From NCBI GenBank assembly GCA_052161625.1, contig CP197412.1: a DNA stretch of 64,000 nt; one strand, given 5' to 3'. Below, in pieces: positions 9,028 to 18,621 of the stretch; position 1 is the first letter of the stretch, and every line of letters starts with the position of its first letter. The notes below the pieces were generated by a model. The model saw only the letters and a list, made by a program, of their open reading frames with translations. It ran no database searches and had not been told where the DNA came from. The DNA comes from JBKCUI01 sp052161625 (GTDB taxonomy: Bacteria; Planctomycetota; Planctomycetia; Pirellulales; Pirellulaceae). The position numbers and the translations under genes were made by a program.

Positions 9028-9717
9028 ATGACGCGGATTTCATCTTTCCTAGCCCCAGCTCTCGTCGCCTCGATGGGGGCCGCCATTTGGATCGTTGTGA
9101 GCGTGATCGGAAGATGGGAGTTCGGTCTATTGGCGTTGGGGATCGGTGCGGCGGTCGGAGGTGCGACGATGTGGGGAGGGCGGAACGGTGCATTCCCTTA
9201 TCGAGGCTGGGTTGCCGTCTGCCTCACCTTGCTCGCCATCGGCGGTGGGAAGTTGGGTGCGGCCTGGATGGAAGTTCGCCGTGAATATGAGGAGTTTCGC
9301 TTGCAGGTCGAGCAGGCCGGGGGGATGACTGCAACGGCGGAGACGGCGAAATTTCATCTCGCGCTCGACTGGATCGAGCAAAAAGAGTCTTTAGGGGAAC
9401 GCTTGGCATGGCGCGACGAGGGGGACGCGGACACCGCTGCAAGCCCAACCGAACTGCCTCCCGAGGCCTGGGCGGAGGCAACCCGAATGTGGGAGGCTCT
9501 CTCCGAGGCGGAAAAAGCACGGCAAATTGCGATCGCCCAAGCTGCATTTCGGGCATTCGGCCAGACCGAAGCCACCGGAGGGGGGATTGCAGACCTGGGG
9601 GAAATCGTTTGGAAAAATCTCGATATGGGCGACGCCCTTTTTGCCTTGCTGGCTTCGTTGGCGGCTTACCGCATAGCCATTTTACGTGGTGCCGGCGCGG
9701 CTCTAGCCAACGAATGA
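9028..9717 (+). CDS. Hypothetical membrane protein
   Basis: 229 residues from the ATG at 9028 (GGGATG-like site upstream); a GTG at 8998 lies within a tandem duplication and is less likely. Three hydrophobic segments fill residues 1-80 (FLAPALVASMGAAIWIVVSVI, FGLLALGIGAAVGGATMW, VAVCLTLLAIGGGKLGAAW). A hydrophilic, acidic helical region of about 110 residues follows. The C-terminus has one more likely membrane helix (ALFALLASLAAYRIAILRGAG). The family is not recognised. It is divergent from mtdB and followed by a long gap, so context gives no function. Confidence 0.65.
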   Translation: MTRISSFLAPALVASMGAAIWIVVSVIGRWEFGLLALGIGAAVGGATMWGGRNGAFPYRGWVAVCLTLLAIGGGKLGAAWMEVRREYEEFRLQVEQAGGMTATAETAKFHLALDWIEQKESLGERLAWRDEGDADTAASPTELPPEAWAEATRMWEALSEAEKARQIAIAQAAFRAFGQTEATGGGIADLGEIVWKNLDMGDALFALLASLAAYRIAILRGAGAALANE

Positions 9718-10053
9718 CAGGGGATCGAGCATGGTTTTGCCTTGCTGGACCGGAACCCGTTGCGATTTTGTGGGTTTAAGGTGGGCCGGTCTTTGGATTC
9801 CTGGTCGCGGTGCCAATTGCCTTCCGGCGATAATGAACTGCAGTCCAGGGTCCACGTAAGACCTCCAACCCCGAGACAGGCTGCCCAACTCCTGGATTTT
9901 TGACGAAGCGTCCAGTATCGCGCTTCGATCCAAGAGCCTTGGCAGGTATCATGTCAGAACCGTTTGCATTTCACCGATGTAGCGTCCCTCCGGAAGTTCT
10001 GGCTTCCATCGGCCCACCGATCATCCCTTCGCGACCTCCATCCCCCAATTATT
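9718..10053. other. Intergenic region before the efflux operon
   Basis: This 336-base gap follows the membrane-protein gene and precedes the adaptor gene, whose promoter it should contain. A reverse open frame (9703-9933) ends in protein-like sequence but overlaps the previous gene and has no support. A TTG at 9964 would lengthen the adaptor frame, but the added residues are not family-like. No terminator was seen. Confidence 0.4.
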
Positions 10054-11889
10054 ATGAAATCTCTCAGGTCCTCCGCTCCTAACAACCCATTCGTCCAAGC
10101 GATTCGACGATCGCCTTCAAGACGCCGTCGCGGGGCGGCCCGCCCCATTTTGATCGCTTTGATCGCGGCAACCTTGGCGGGGGGCGGTGGCTATTATTGG
10201 TGGAAAATGCGTGCCGAATCGGCCGCTTCGACCGAAGGGAAACCGATTCTCGAGCAGATTTCGAAGGGTCCGTTCGATCATATCGTTCTCGAGCAGGGAG
10301 AAGTCGAGAGCAGCAGCAACAACGAAGTGAAGTGTGAAGTCGAGGGGCGCGGGGGGAGTGGCACTCCCATTTTGACAGTGATTCCAGAAGGGACCTTTGT
10401 CAAACGAGGGGATGTTCTTTGCGAATTGGATTCCTCCGCGTTGGACCAAGAGGCAAAGAATCAGCGCATCATTGTTAGCGCCGCCGAGTCGACGGTGATC
10501 TCGAGCGAGGCTGCCGTAAGCAAAGCCGAGATCGCTCGCCAAGAATACTTGGAAGGGACCTACCTTACCGAACGCGAGACGATTTTGAGCGAGATTTCGA
10601 TTGCTCAACAGAATCTACGAAAGGCAGAACTGTCGTTGCAAAGCGCAGAGCGATTGGCAGCCAAGGGAACTCTCAAACCACTTCAAATCGAAGCAGAACA
10701 ATACTCGGTTCAGAACGCGCAAAGCACGCTCAAGTCGGCAGAAGGCCGGCTTCGCGTTCTCGATGAACTGACGAAAGCAAAGATGCTGGTTCAGCTCGAC
10801 AGCGATATCGCGACCGCGAAAGCCAAACTGGATTCCGACCGCAACACACTGATCGAGGAAAAAGACAAGCTCGAAGAAATCCTGGCCCAAATCGCAGCTT
10901 GCACGGTCAAAGCCCCCGCGGACGGTCAAGTTGTGTATGCGAACAAGGTCGGTAGCCGAGGCGGTTCGGACTTTGTCGTCGAACCCGGTGCTCTGGTTCG
11001 CGAGCAGCAAACCATCTTCCTTCTCCCCGACCCGACGAAGATGCAGGTCAAAGCGAAGATCAATGAGTCCCGTATTACTTTGATCCGCGAAGGCATGCCT
11101 GTGAAGATCCGCGTCGGAGCCGTTGAGAACGAGCTTTTAGGTCGCGTTGTGAAGGTCAATAAGTATTCAGAGCCTGGCAACTGGTGGGGTTCGAACGTAA
11201 AAGAATACGCCGTCTTCGTTCAGATTGTCGATCCGCCTGAAACGATTCGCACCGGGATGACAGCCGAAGTTCGCATCTTCGTCGAACAAATCCCCGAGGC
11301 GACTCAGATCCCCATCTTGGCGGTCTACGAAACCAAGGGGCATCACTTTGTTCTAGTCAAGAACGGCGAAGGTTGGGAGACCAAGCCGATCAAGATCGGT
11401 GCGGCGAACGAAAAGTTCATCACCGTCGATTCGGGAGTGGATGTTGGGGATCAAGTTGTATTGAATCCTCGAAACCATTTGAACAAGATGGATATTCCCG
11501 AAATTGAAGAGGAAGACGACCGAGAACAACTTGCTCGACTCGCCGCAGAACCTTTGCCGGCTGTGGCGAGAACCGAAAGTGCTCCCGCAGGTGGAGGTGC
11601 TGGAGTGTCGGAATTGATGCAGCGAATCGACAGCGATTCCGACGGAAAGATTAGCAAGACGGAGGCGAGCAGCATGGGCCCACTCGCCGCGGGTTTCCCT
11701 CAAGCAGACACCAACCAAGACGGATTCTTGGACATGGGGGAACTCAACAGGGCGATGCAGAAGTTGCGAGCAGCCCGTGAACGAGCCGGCGGCGCGGACG
11801 GAGGTCCCGGCCAAGAAGGAGGTCCCGCAGGACGTGCTCCAGGCGGAAACAGCGCAGACCGCCCGCTTGGCGCGAGAGGATTGCAGTAA
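10054..11889 (+). CDS. MacA/HlyD-type periplasmic adaptor with C-terminal EF-hands
   Basis: 611 residues from the ATG at 10054. A basic N-terminus and a membrane anchor (about 31-50, PILIALIAATLAGGGG) are followed by a lipoyl/barrel-sandwich half, a long alpha-hairpin coiled coil (about 130-280) and the second lipoyl half with TVKAPADGQVVYANK. A beta-barrel segment and a membrane-proximal domain come next. This is the membrane fusion protein architecture that links an inner-membrane ABC transporter to outer-envelope partners. Unusually, the C-terminus carries two EF-hand loops, DSDSDGKISKTE (526-537) and DTNQDGFLDMGE (552-563), then a Gly-rich tail. It heads a tight operon with the ATPase (8-base gap) and permease. 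Confidence 0.85.
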   Translation: MKSLRSSAPNNPFVQAIRRSPSRRRRGAARPILIALIAATLAGGGGYYWWKMRAESAASTEGKPILEQISKGPFDHIVLEQGEVESSSNNEVKCEVEGRGGSGTPILTVIPEGTFVKRGDVLCELDSSALDQEAKNQRIIVSAAESTVISSEAAVSKAEIARQEYLEGTYLTERETILSEISIAQQNLRKAELSLQSAERLAAKGTLKPLQIEAEQYSVQNAQSTLKSAEGRLRVLDELTKAKMLVQLDSDIATAKAKLDSDRNTLIEEKDKLEEILAQIAACTVKAPADGQVVYANKVGSRGGSDFVVEPGALVREQQTIFLLPDPTKMQVKAKINESRITLIREGMPVKIRVGAVENELLGRVVKVNKYSEPGNWWGSNVKEYAVFVQIVDPPETIRTGMTAEVRIFVEQIPEATQIPILAVYETKGHHFVLVKNGEGWETKPIKIGAANEKFITVDSGVDVGDQVVLNPRNHLNKMDIPEIEEEDDREQLARLAAEPLPAVARTESAPAGGGAGVSELMQRIDSDSDGKISKTEASSMGPLAAGFPQADTNQDGFLDMGELNRAMQKLRAARERAGGADGGPGQEGGPAGRAPGGNSADRPLGARGLQ

Positions 11890-11897
11890 AAACGGTC

Positions 11898-12680
11898 ATG
11901 ACCCAGTCCACAATGAATCCTCCTGTCGTTGCCACAAGGTACGCGTGTCGCGTCGTCGACATGAAGAAAGAGTACGTCCTCAAGAGCGAGACCGTCCGCG
12001 CACTTCGTGGCGTGACTTTCGACGTTCCCGAAGGTGACTATGTCGCCATCATGGGACCCTCCGGTTCCGGAAAAAGTACCCTGCTCAATATGCTAGGGTG
12101 CTTGGACAAACCAACCTCCGGTAGCTTGTTGTTGGGTGACGACGATGTCGCACAAATGAACGACGATCAATTGGCGGACATCCGGTCCAAGCGGATCGGG
12201 TTCGTTTTCCAAGCCTACAATCTCATCCAGCAGCTCACTGTTGTCGAGAACATTCAAGTACCTCTCTTTTACCAAGGTCGCTCGCTCAGCAAAGAGCAGC
12301 ATGCCAAGACAATCGAGCTGGCAAAGTTAGTAGGGCTCGGAGAGCGATTGGACCACCGTCCAACGCAGCTTAGCGGTGGTCAGCAACAACGCGTCGCTAT
12401 CGCTCGATCGTTGGTGAACAACCCCTACTTCATCCTCGCGGACGAACCGACAGGTAATTTGGATTCGCGAACCACCGAGGAGATTTTGCAACTCTTCGAA
12501 AGACTCAATGACGAAGGGCGAACGATCATTCTAGTGACCCACGAAGACGAAGTTTCCAAACGGGCAAAACGTGTTGTGCGACTGAAAGACGGTCGCTTGC
12601 AATGGGATCGCACCAACTCGCAAGAAGTTCGGGATGCGGCCGCAAAATACGCAATTGACAATATGCCGGTGGAAGAATGA
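11898..12680 (+). CDS. ABC transporter ATP-binding protein (MacB/LolD-like)
   Basis: 260 residues. Walker A is GPSGSGKST (53-61), the signature LSGGQQQRVAIARSL, and Walker B ILADEPTGNLDS with the TGNLDS extension typical of the LolD/MacB/FtsE group. It energises the permease encoded next; the stop and the permease ATG overlap as ATGA, so translation is coupled. With the upstream adaptor this forms a three-part MacAB-like exporter, except that ATPase and permease are separate chains rather than one as in MacB. The substrate is unknown; macrolides, peptides or lipoproteins are the usual cargo types. Confidence 0.92.
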   Translation: MTQSTMNPPVVATRYACRVVDMKKEYVLKSETVRALRGVTFDVPEGDYVAIMGPSGSGKSTLLNMLGCLDKPTSGSLLLGDDDVAQMNDDQLADIRSKRIGFVFQAYNLIQQLTVVENIQVPLFYQGRSLSKEQHAKTIELAKLVGLGERLDHRPTQLSGGQQQRVAIARSLVNNPYFILADEPTGNLDSRTTEEILQLFERLNDEGRTIILVTHEDEVSKRAKRVVRLKDGRLQWDRTNSQEVRDAAAKYAIDNMPVEE

Positions 12681-14002
12681 ACATTTGGCTTGGCACAATA
12701 CAGTTGGGGGTAAGGAGCCTTTGGTTGCACCCCATGCGATCGATCCTGACGGTCCTCGGGATCTTTATCGGCGTCGCGAGCGTCATTTGGCTGCTCGCGA
12801 TTAGCAAAGGAATTGGAGACGAGGCACAGCGTCAAATCGAAAGCCTCGGCGCCGACACGATCATGATCCGGACGATCAAACCGCCGAGTGAAAAGATGTC
12901 GGCGCAGGGGCTGACTCCTTATGGTCTCACTCGCGATGAATTCGATCTGCTTGCCACGAGCGTTCCGACCGTCAAGAGCGCTCTGCCCATCCGTGAATTG
13001 CGCAGGCAGTTTCAATTCAAAGACCGGAAACTAGACGGCCGACTCGTCGGATGCACCCCAGAGTATTACGAAGTCAATCGACTGGAAATGCAAGACGGGC
13101 ACTTCATTACCGACGCAGATTGCTTCCGTAGAGAAACGCACTGCGTCCTTTCCGCAAAAGTCGCGGAGCGTCTCTTTCTGCACGAAGACCCCATTGGTCA
13201 GCGCATTTACATGCCGGAGAATCAGGACTTTTATCTCGTGGTGGGTGTTCTGAAACCCAAAGGTGCTACTGCCGCAGTCGGGGGCTCGATGGCAGCCCAG
13301 GACTTCACAAACGATGTCTACATCCCAATCCAAACACTGCATCAGCGAATCGGAGATATGGTGATGAGTGTTCGGTCGGGATCGCGCGAAGGGGAAGTCA
13401 TTGAGCTCAATCAAATCACCTTGCGAGTGAATCAAGTGGCCGATGTAAAGCGGACTGCAGAGCTAGTCGAATCCGCCCTTTCGAGCCACACCAAGATGGA
13501 AGACATCGCTGTCGTCGTTCCACTGGAGCTCCTAGAACAGGCGAGAACGACCCGCGCCATGTTCATGGTCTTTATGGGAATGATCGCCGCTATCTCGCTG
13601 CTTGTCGGTGGCATCGGGATTATGAATATCATGCTGGCAACCGTGACCGAGCGGACCCGTGAAATCGGAATTCGCCGCGCCCTCGGAGCCAAGCGAAAGG
13701 ATATCATTCGCCAGTTTTTGATCGAAACCAGTGTGTTGAGCTTGGCCGGCGGAATCACCGGAATCTTGTTCGGTTTGCTGTGCGGTCCCGCAGTCCGCGG
13801 CGCTCGCTGGCTAGCGATGGAGTGGTTTCCCGAGCAAATGGCGGGGCTCCCTGATGTGGTGAGAACGGTCGAGCCGTCTATTGTCCCAGAGAGCATCCCC
13901 GGCGCCTTTCTCATCTCGCTCATTGTGGGGGTCGTTTTCGGAATCTATCCCGCCATGCGAGCGGCGAAGATGAATCCGATCGAAGCCTTGCGACACGAGT
14001 AG
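12677..14002 (+). CDS. ABC transporter permease (MacB-PCD/FtsX type)
   Basis: 441 residues. An N-terminal membrane helix (PMRSILTVLGIFIGVASVIWLLA) is followed by a large periplasmic MacB-PCD domain (about 45-270), then three C-terminal helices of an FtsX domain with the conserved block GGIGIMNIMLATVTERTREIGIRRALGAKRKDI. The end PAMRAAKMNPIEALRHE is the standard ending of this family. These type VII ABC permeases work mechanically on periplasmic substrates rather than by classic transport. The gene overlaps the ATPase gene by four bases and closes the operon. Confidence 0.92.
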   Translation: MNIWLGTIQLGVRSLWLHPMRSILTVLGIFIGVASVIWLLAISKGIGDEAQRQIESLGADTIMIRTIKPPSEKMSAQGLTPYGLTRDEFDLLATSVPTVKSALPIRELRRQFQFKDRKLDGRLVGCTPEYYEVNRLEMQDGHFITDADCFRRETHCVLSAKVAERLFLHEDPIGQRIYMPENQDFYLVVGVLKPKGATAAVGGSMAAQDFTNDVYIPIQTLHQRIGDMVMSVRSGSREGEVIELNQITLRVNQVADVKRTAELVESALSSHTKMEDIAVVVPLELLEQARTTRAMFMVFMGMIAAISLLVGGIGIMNIMLATVTERTREIGIRRALGAKRKDIIRQFLIETSVLSLAGGITGILFGLLCGPAVRGARWLAMEWFPEQMAGLPDVVRTVEPSIVPESIPGAFLISLIVGVVFGIYPAMRAAKMNPIEALRHE

Positions 14003-14040
14003 TTATCGCTAGCAGATCCCTTTCGATGCGGAGCTAGTCT

Positions 14041-14340
14041 ATGAAGCCAGACGACGAACTTTGCCTCTGTTTTCATATCAGCTGGAGGAAGGTGATCAAC
14101 TACATTCGGGTGCACCGAATTCAACGTCCCAGCCAGTTGGCGGAGTGCGGAGGTGCGGGAACCGGCTGTGGATGGTGTCGCAAACAGTTAGAGCGACTAA
14201 CGCATTTGGTCAGCGAGGTTCCTCCTCCTGCGGATGAAGTGGAGCAATGGCTCGCAGATCGCTCTCCCAACAAAGAGGTCTATGCGCAAGGCCGAAGCAA
14301 GTATCGGAAAGAACTCGGTCTGGACGATCCCCCGGTTTAG
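14041..14340 (+). CDS. BFD-like [2Fe-2S]-binding protein
   Basis: 99 residues. Cys8 and Cys10 (CLCFH) plus Cys43 and Cys46 (GTGCGWC) reproduce the CxC...CxxC ligand set of bacterioferritin-associated ferredoxin-like domains, with an extra Cys36. The tail is longer than in Bfd itself. Bfd-type domains pass electrons or receive iron, often as partners of bacterioferritin or as domains in larger reductases. No bacterioferritin gene is nearby, so the partner is not identified. It lies 38 bases after the permease gene and converges on the helicase gene. Confidence 0.8.
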   Translation: MKPDDELCLCFHISWRKVINYIRVHRIQRPSQLAECGGAGTGCGWCRKQLERLTHLVSEVPPPADEVEQWLADRSPNKEVYAQGRSKYRKELGLDDPPV

Positions 14341-14359
14341 ACACGCCCCTCTTGCCGCT

Positions 14360-17074
14360 TCAGCGATCCGTGGCTGGGACAAGAAGTCGAGCGAGAGTTT
14401 GAGCCAGCGATCGAAGCGCTTCATCGTTCTCCAGCTGGATCGTCAATTTCGGACGTCCCGATTCGTCCCGTTCGACGCATTGGTTCAAGCTACTTGCCAA
14501 CTGATCCACAACCGCATCATCGGGTGCAGATCGATCTGCTGGGGAGACCAGTTCCCCCACCAGTTGGAGCGCCGCGGATAGCAATTGACCACCAGCAGCC
14601 GATACTTTTTCCCGGCGTTGCTCGATCTCTTGGGTCTGCAGCGCCACGCGCCGCTCTTGGCTCGCATCGATTGGGGCCTCGGGGACTGGGACTAAGATTT
14701 TTTCGAGCTTCTCGCGGATGTTGGCGATACTCGACTTCATCGTGATCGCGTCGGTCTCCGAGGAGAAGTCGATCGCGGCATTCGCCAACTCTTGTTTGTT
14801 CGCCAAGGTTTCCAGCAACCTCTCTTCGATCGTATCTTCGGTAACGAGATTGTAGATGTGGACCGGATTCTTTTGCCCCATGCGATGAGCTCTCGCAATG
14901 CGTTGCTCGAGGACTGCTGGATTCCAAGGCAGATCGACATTGATCACCGTATTCGCACTTTGCAGATTGAGGCCTGTGCTCCCTGCATTGGTCATCAGAA
15001 TCAATCGGCACTTGGGATCGTTCTGGAACTTGCTCACAATCGCAGGACGTTTCTTCTGCGGTACCGATCCGTCGAGACGCACAAAATCGCAACCCAAACT
15101 TTCCAGTTTGAGTTCAATCCGATCCAGCATGCGAGTCCACTCGCTGAACATGACGATTTTACGTGTGGGGTCCGCGATGAGCTGTTCCAGCATTTCTCCC
15201 AATCGAACCAGTTTGCTACTGAATTCGGGCTCTTGCTCATCGATCAAGTAGGTGCTGTCCGCGGCCATCCTCGCCAGCAAAAGAGCCTTCTGCAATCGAA
15301 GCAGATCCATCTCCGTTAAGAATTTCTTCGCCGCGATTCGGGATGCGATGGAGAGCTGTGCATTGCTGATATCAAGCTGCTCCTCTGTAGGACGAATCCG
15401 CACCACTTCATCGATACGATCCGGCAATTGTTTGGATACCTCGTCCCGTGTGCGACGAAGCAGAATCGGTTTGAGTGCGGTGCGCAGCTCATCGAGCCTT
15501 TTGTATCCGATCGCTTTTCCTCGATCATCGACTTCGCGGTGGGTGTGAAAGAACCTATACGCTGGCCCGAGTCGCGTATCGTCCACAAACTTGACAATGG
15601 TGTAAAGATCATCCAGTCGGTTTTCGAGCGGTGTACCGGACAAGACCAGCGCAAAAGGGCTGTTAAGCGACCGGACGGTTTGACTTACCTTTGACTCCCA
15701 ATTCTTGATCCGTTGCCCCTCGTCCAAGATGATCAAATCCCACGACCCGTTCTCAACATGATTCAAGTCTCGAACGACTTGCTCATAATTACAGATCGTA
15801 AAGAATACATTTTGGGAATACTGCTTAGCGCGTTCGCTCCCTGTTCCCATCACCAATTGCGAACTTCGTCCGCAGAATCGCTGAATCTCAGACTGCCACT
15901 GGCTTTTGAGTGATGCCGGACAAATCACGAGCACCTTCTTAATTTCGGCTTCGCGGGCTAACAACTCAGCCAAACCAATACCTTGGATTGTTTTCCCCAA
16001 TCCCATGTCATCGGCCAGGATGGCGCGACCAGCCCCGAGCGCGAATGCGATGCCATCCAATTGGTAGGGGAGCAATTCAACCGAGAGAAGACTCTTTCGC
16101 AAGGGATGGGTCGACGGTGACTTTCGAATCTTATTCGCAACTTGGAGTAAATGCTGTTGCACCAACTCGCGTTGAATCCATTCCTCCGCGTCCGGATAAA
16201 TGTTGACGCGTGTTCCCAATTGCTCGAGGGCTTGGATACGCTCCATCATTTCGATCCCGTTCAAGGGAGTTCGATCTGCATCTCCAAGGCAGTTCTTTAG
16301 CTTCTGGGGGAGTTTCTCTGGAAGGTTAAATAGAAGTCCAGCGGGGTGCTGATAGCGAACTCGAACGGACAGATTCTTTCGAACATAGGGTTTGCGAAGC
16401 AGCGCTGCGGAGAACTTGCGCTGAATCTTCTGAAGGGCATGCAGTATGTGTTTGCAGGTGCCCAGATGGTTAGTTCGATAGTCGGGGCAGCTGCAATAAG
16501 ATTGTCCTAAATCCGATCCTCGCAATGCAACTCGATAGGTCTTTCCGGATCTCGAACTCGTCACCAAGTAATCCGTCCACGGAGTGTCGGATCGCGACGC
16601 CCGCACGGTCATGCTTTCTTCTTCTGCTCGCTTTTGACGCTCCGCGAGGGCGCGGACCAAAAGCTCGCTTTCTGTGAGAAGTTCGAGCGCGACCGATTCG
16701 TCGGGGGGAGCTGCAAGTCCCAGATCGGTTTTCGACTCCAAGAGATGCGAGAGAGCCGCTCCCATATGCTCGCATCGATGGATGCACTCGGTACAGTTTA
16801 GCTGCAATTGTTTATCACGAGTGCTTTGCAACGTAACCGTTACGACCGGGCCGCCGGGGATACGGACACGGTACAAATCGCCACCGAGGTAGATATCCTG
16901 GTAGGGATCTATCTCGATGTGTCCCCCCTCCATGAGAAGTCTTTTGCCATCGGCCCCGAGCAACTGCGTCGCTTGGTGGACCGTGAGCCTCCCCAAACGC
17001 TGATGAAAAACATTGACCTTCGCAGGGGATCTGGTCTCGCCGTTTTTCGCAATCTTCCCAATCGCAGAAGCCAT
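14360..17074 (-). CDS. SWIM zinc-finger SNF2-family helicase
   Basis: 904 residues. A SWIM finger CSCPDYRTNHLGTCKH sits at 194-209, and an additional Cys cluster CTECIHRCEH at 94-103. The SNF2 ATPase core starts near 335: Walker A DDMGLGKT (355-362), motif II LDEGQ, motif III-like LVLSGTPLENRLDDLY, and the second RecA lobe with LILMTNAGSTGLNLQSA and QRIARAHRMGQ. This is a double-stranded-DNA translocase/remodelling ATPase; bacterial SWIM-SNF2 proteins are of uncertain role and sometimes sit in DNA repair or defence loci. Here it is 53 bases downstream of the mqo gene. A Glu/Arg-rich C-terminal extension follows the core. Confidence 0.92.
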   Translation of the reverse strand: MASAIGKIAKNGETRSPAKVNVFHQRLGRLTVHQATQLLGADGKRLLMEGGHIEIDPYQDIYLGGDLYRVRIPGGPVVTVTLQSTRDKQLQLNCTECIHRCEHMGAALSHLLESKTDLGLAAPPDESVALELLTESELLVRALAERQKRAEEESMTVRASRSDTPWTDYLVTSSRSGKTYRVALRGSDLGQSYCSCPDYRTNHLGTCKHILHALQKIQRKFSAALLRKPYVRKNLSVRVRYQHPAGLLFNLPEKLPQKLKNCLGDADRTPLNGIEMMERIQALEQLGTRVNIYPDAEEWIQRELVQQHLLQVANKIRKSPSTHPLRKSLLSVELLPYQLDGIAFALGAGRAILADDMGLGKTIQGIGLAELLAREAEIKKVLVICPASLKSQWQSEIQRFCGRSSQLVMGTGSERAKQYSQNVFFTICNYEQVVRDLNHVENGSWDLIILDEGQRIKNWESKVSQTVRSLNSPFALVLSGTPLENRLDDLYTIVKFVDDTRLGPAYRFFHTHREVDDRGKAIGYKRLDELRTALKPILLRRTRDEVSKQLPDRIDEVVRIRPTEEQLDISNAQLSIASRIAAKKFLTEMDLLRLQKALLLARMAADSTYLIDEQEPEFSSKLVRLGEMLEQLIADPTRKIVMFSEWTRMLDRIELKLESLGCDFVRLDGSVPQKKRPAIVSKFQNDPKCRLILMTNAGSTGLNLQSANTVINVDLPWNPAVLEQRIARAHRMGQKNPVHIYNLVTEDTIEERLLETLANKQELANAAIDFSSETDAITMKSSIANIREKLEKILVPVPEAPIDASQERRVALQTQEIEQRREKVSAAGGQLLSAALQLVGELVSPADRSAPDDAVVDQLASSLNQCVERDESGRPKLTIQLENDEALRSLAQTLARLLVPATDR

Positions 17075-17127
17075 AGTTGCACTCCGTTGTTCATCAAACG
17101 ACAGATCTATATAACTATCTGTCTATC

Positions 17128-18621
17128 TTAGCCAAACAGATTCGACTCCGCCTGTTGGTCCAGAGCTGGGAACTCAGTCGCGTAATCGGATGCCGAGATA
17201 TTGCGACCGTAGCAAGGGAACATCTCGAGGAGCGTTTGTTTTCGCTGAGGATCGTTGACCAAATCAGGAAAACATTTCTTGATCACTTCCAGCATGAGAT
17301 AGACCGAAACGGACGCTCCCGGCGATGCGCCGAGGAGGGCGGAAATGGATCGATCGGCGTCGGTAACGATCTCGGTTCCATAGTGAACGATCCCTGCTTT
17401 GCCATCTTCCTTCTTGATGGCTTGAACCCGGATCCCGGCGTCGATCAACCGCCAGTCGGAGTCCTTCGCGTCCGGATAGAATTCTCGCAGCGACTTCATT
17501 CGAGACGCCATGCTTTGCGTCCCCTGCTGGATCAAATAGCGAACGAGCGGCAAATTATAAAGCCCCACCTTGATCAACGAGCTGACGTTGTCCAATCGCA
17601 TCGAGCCGGGTAGGTCGAAGAAGCTACCGTGCTTGTGCAAGAACTTGGTCGTCCAAGCCGCATAGGGGCCAAACAGGAGGGACTTCTTTCCGTCGATAAC
17701 GCGTGTGTCCAAGTGGGGTACGGCCATGGTCGGAGCGGCACCAGGACTCTGTCCATACACCTTCGCCTGATGCCGTGAGACCACTTCTGGGCTATCGCAG
17801 ACCAGCCATTGACCGCCGATGGGAAATCCGCCAAAGCCTTTACCTTCTGCGATCCCCGACATTTGTAGAAGTGGAAGACTCCCTCCCCCAGCACCGACGA
17901 ATACGAACTTCGCGCTGCTATGGATTTTGTTTCCACCCTTGGCTTGGATCGTCACATCCCAACCGCGATTGGTGCGCTGGAGACCGACCACGCGATGGTT
18001 GGTGGCGACGCCACAGCCGGGCTGTTCTGAGAGCCAATGAATCAGTTTGCGAGAGATCTCGCCAAAGTTCACATCGGTGCCGTTATCCATCTTGGTCGCG
18101 GCGACGGGAATCTTCTCGCGTCCTTCCATGAGCAACGGGGCCCATTCGTGTACGCGATCGGGATCCGTGGTGAACTCCATCCCTTGAAAAAAATGATGCG
18201 AGGTCAGCCCCTTGAAACGGGCTTCGAGATATTGCACCGATTTTTCGCCGTAGACAAAGCTGATATGGGGGACAGGATTGATAAAGTCCCTGCCGTTTTG
18301 GATCATCCCGGACTTGAGTGCATAGCCCCAAAACAGTTTCGACAACTCGAACTGTCCGAAGATTTCGATCGCCTTAGTGACGTCGACGGTCCCGTCCGGT
18401 CGCATGAAGGGGGTGTAGCTCAGCTCGCAGATTCCGGCATGGCCTGTCCCTGCATTGTGCCATCCGTTCGAACTCTCCTGGGCCAACTCGTTCGAGACCT
18501 CGTAAAGCTGGACTTTGAGTTCGGGTGCGATTTTCTTAAGCATCGCTCCAAGGTTGGACGACATGATGCCGCTACCGATGAGGATGACGTCCGGGGACTC
18601 AACGTGGGAATTGTAGGTCAT
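17128..18621 (-). CDS. mqo: Malate:quinone oxidoreductase
   Basis: 497 residues from the ATG at 18621; an upstream ATG adds 22 residues that do not look conserved. The FAD-binding start VILIGSGIMSSNLGAML and the blocks SSNGWHNAGTGHAGICELSYTP and FVGAGGGSLPLLQMSGI are diagnostic of Mqo. The enzyme is a peripheral membrane flavoprotein that oxidises malate to oxaloacetate and feeds electrons to the quinone pool, replacing or supplementing soluble malate dehydrogenase in the TCA cycle. Full length for the family. It is followed on the same strand by the SNF2 gene but no functional link is evident. Confidence 0.95.
   Translation of the reverse strand: MTYNSHVESPDVILIGSGIMSSNLGAMLKKIAPELKVQLYEVSNELAQESSNGWHNAGTGHAGICELSYTPFMRPDGTVDVTKAIEIFGQFELSKLFWGYALKSGMIQNGRDFINPVPHISFVYGEKSVQYLEARFKGLTSHHFFQGMEFTTDPDRVHEWAPLLMEGREKIPVAATKMDNGTDVNFGEISRKLIHWLSEQPGCGVATNHRVVGLQRTNRGWDVTIQAKGGNKIHSSAKFVFVGAGGGSLPLLQMSGIAEGKGFGGFPIGGQWLVCDSPEVVSRHQAKVYGQSPGAAPTMAVPHLDTRVIDGKKSLLFGPYAAWTTKFLHKHGSFFDLPGSMRLDNVSSLIKVGLYNLPLVRYLIQQGTQSMASRMKSLREFYPDAKDSDWRLIDAGIRVQAIKKEDGKAGIVHYGTEIVTDADRSISALLGASPGASVSVYLMLEVIKKCFPDLVNDPQRKQTLLEMFPCYGRNISASDYATEFPALDQQAESNLFG

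Noticed and set aside
9703..9933. Reverse open frame in the gap before the adaptor gene
   Set aside because: It overlaps the end of the membrane-protein gene, lacks a ribosome site and has no recognisable family.
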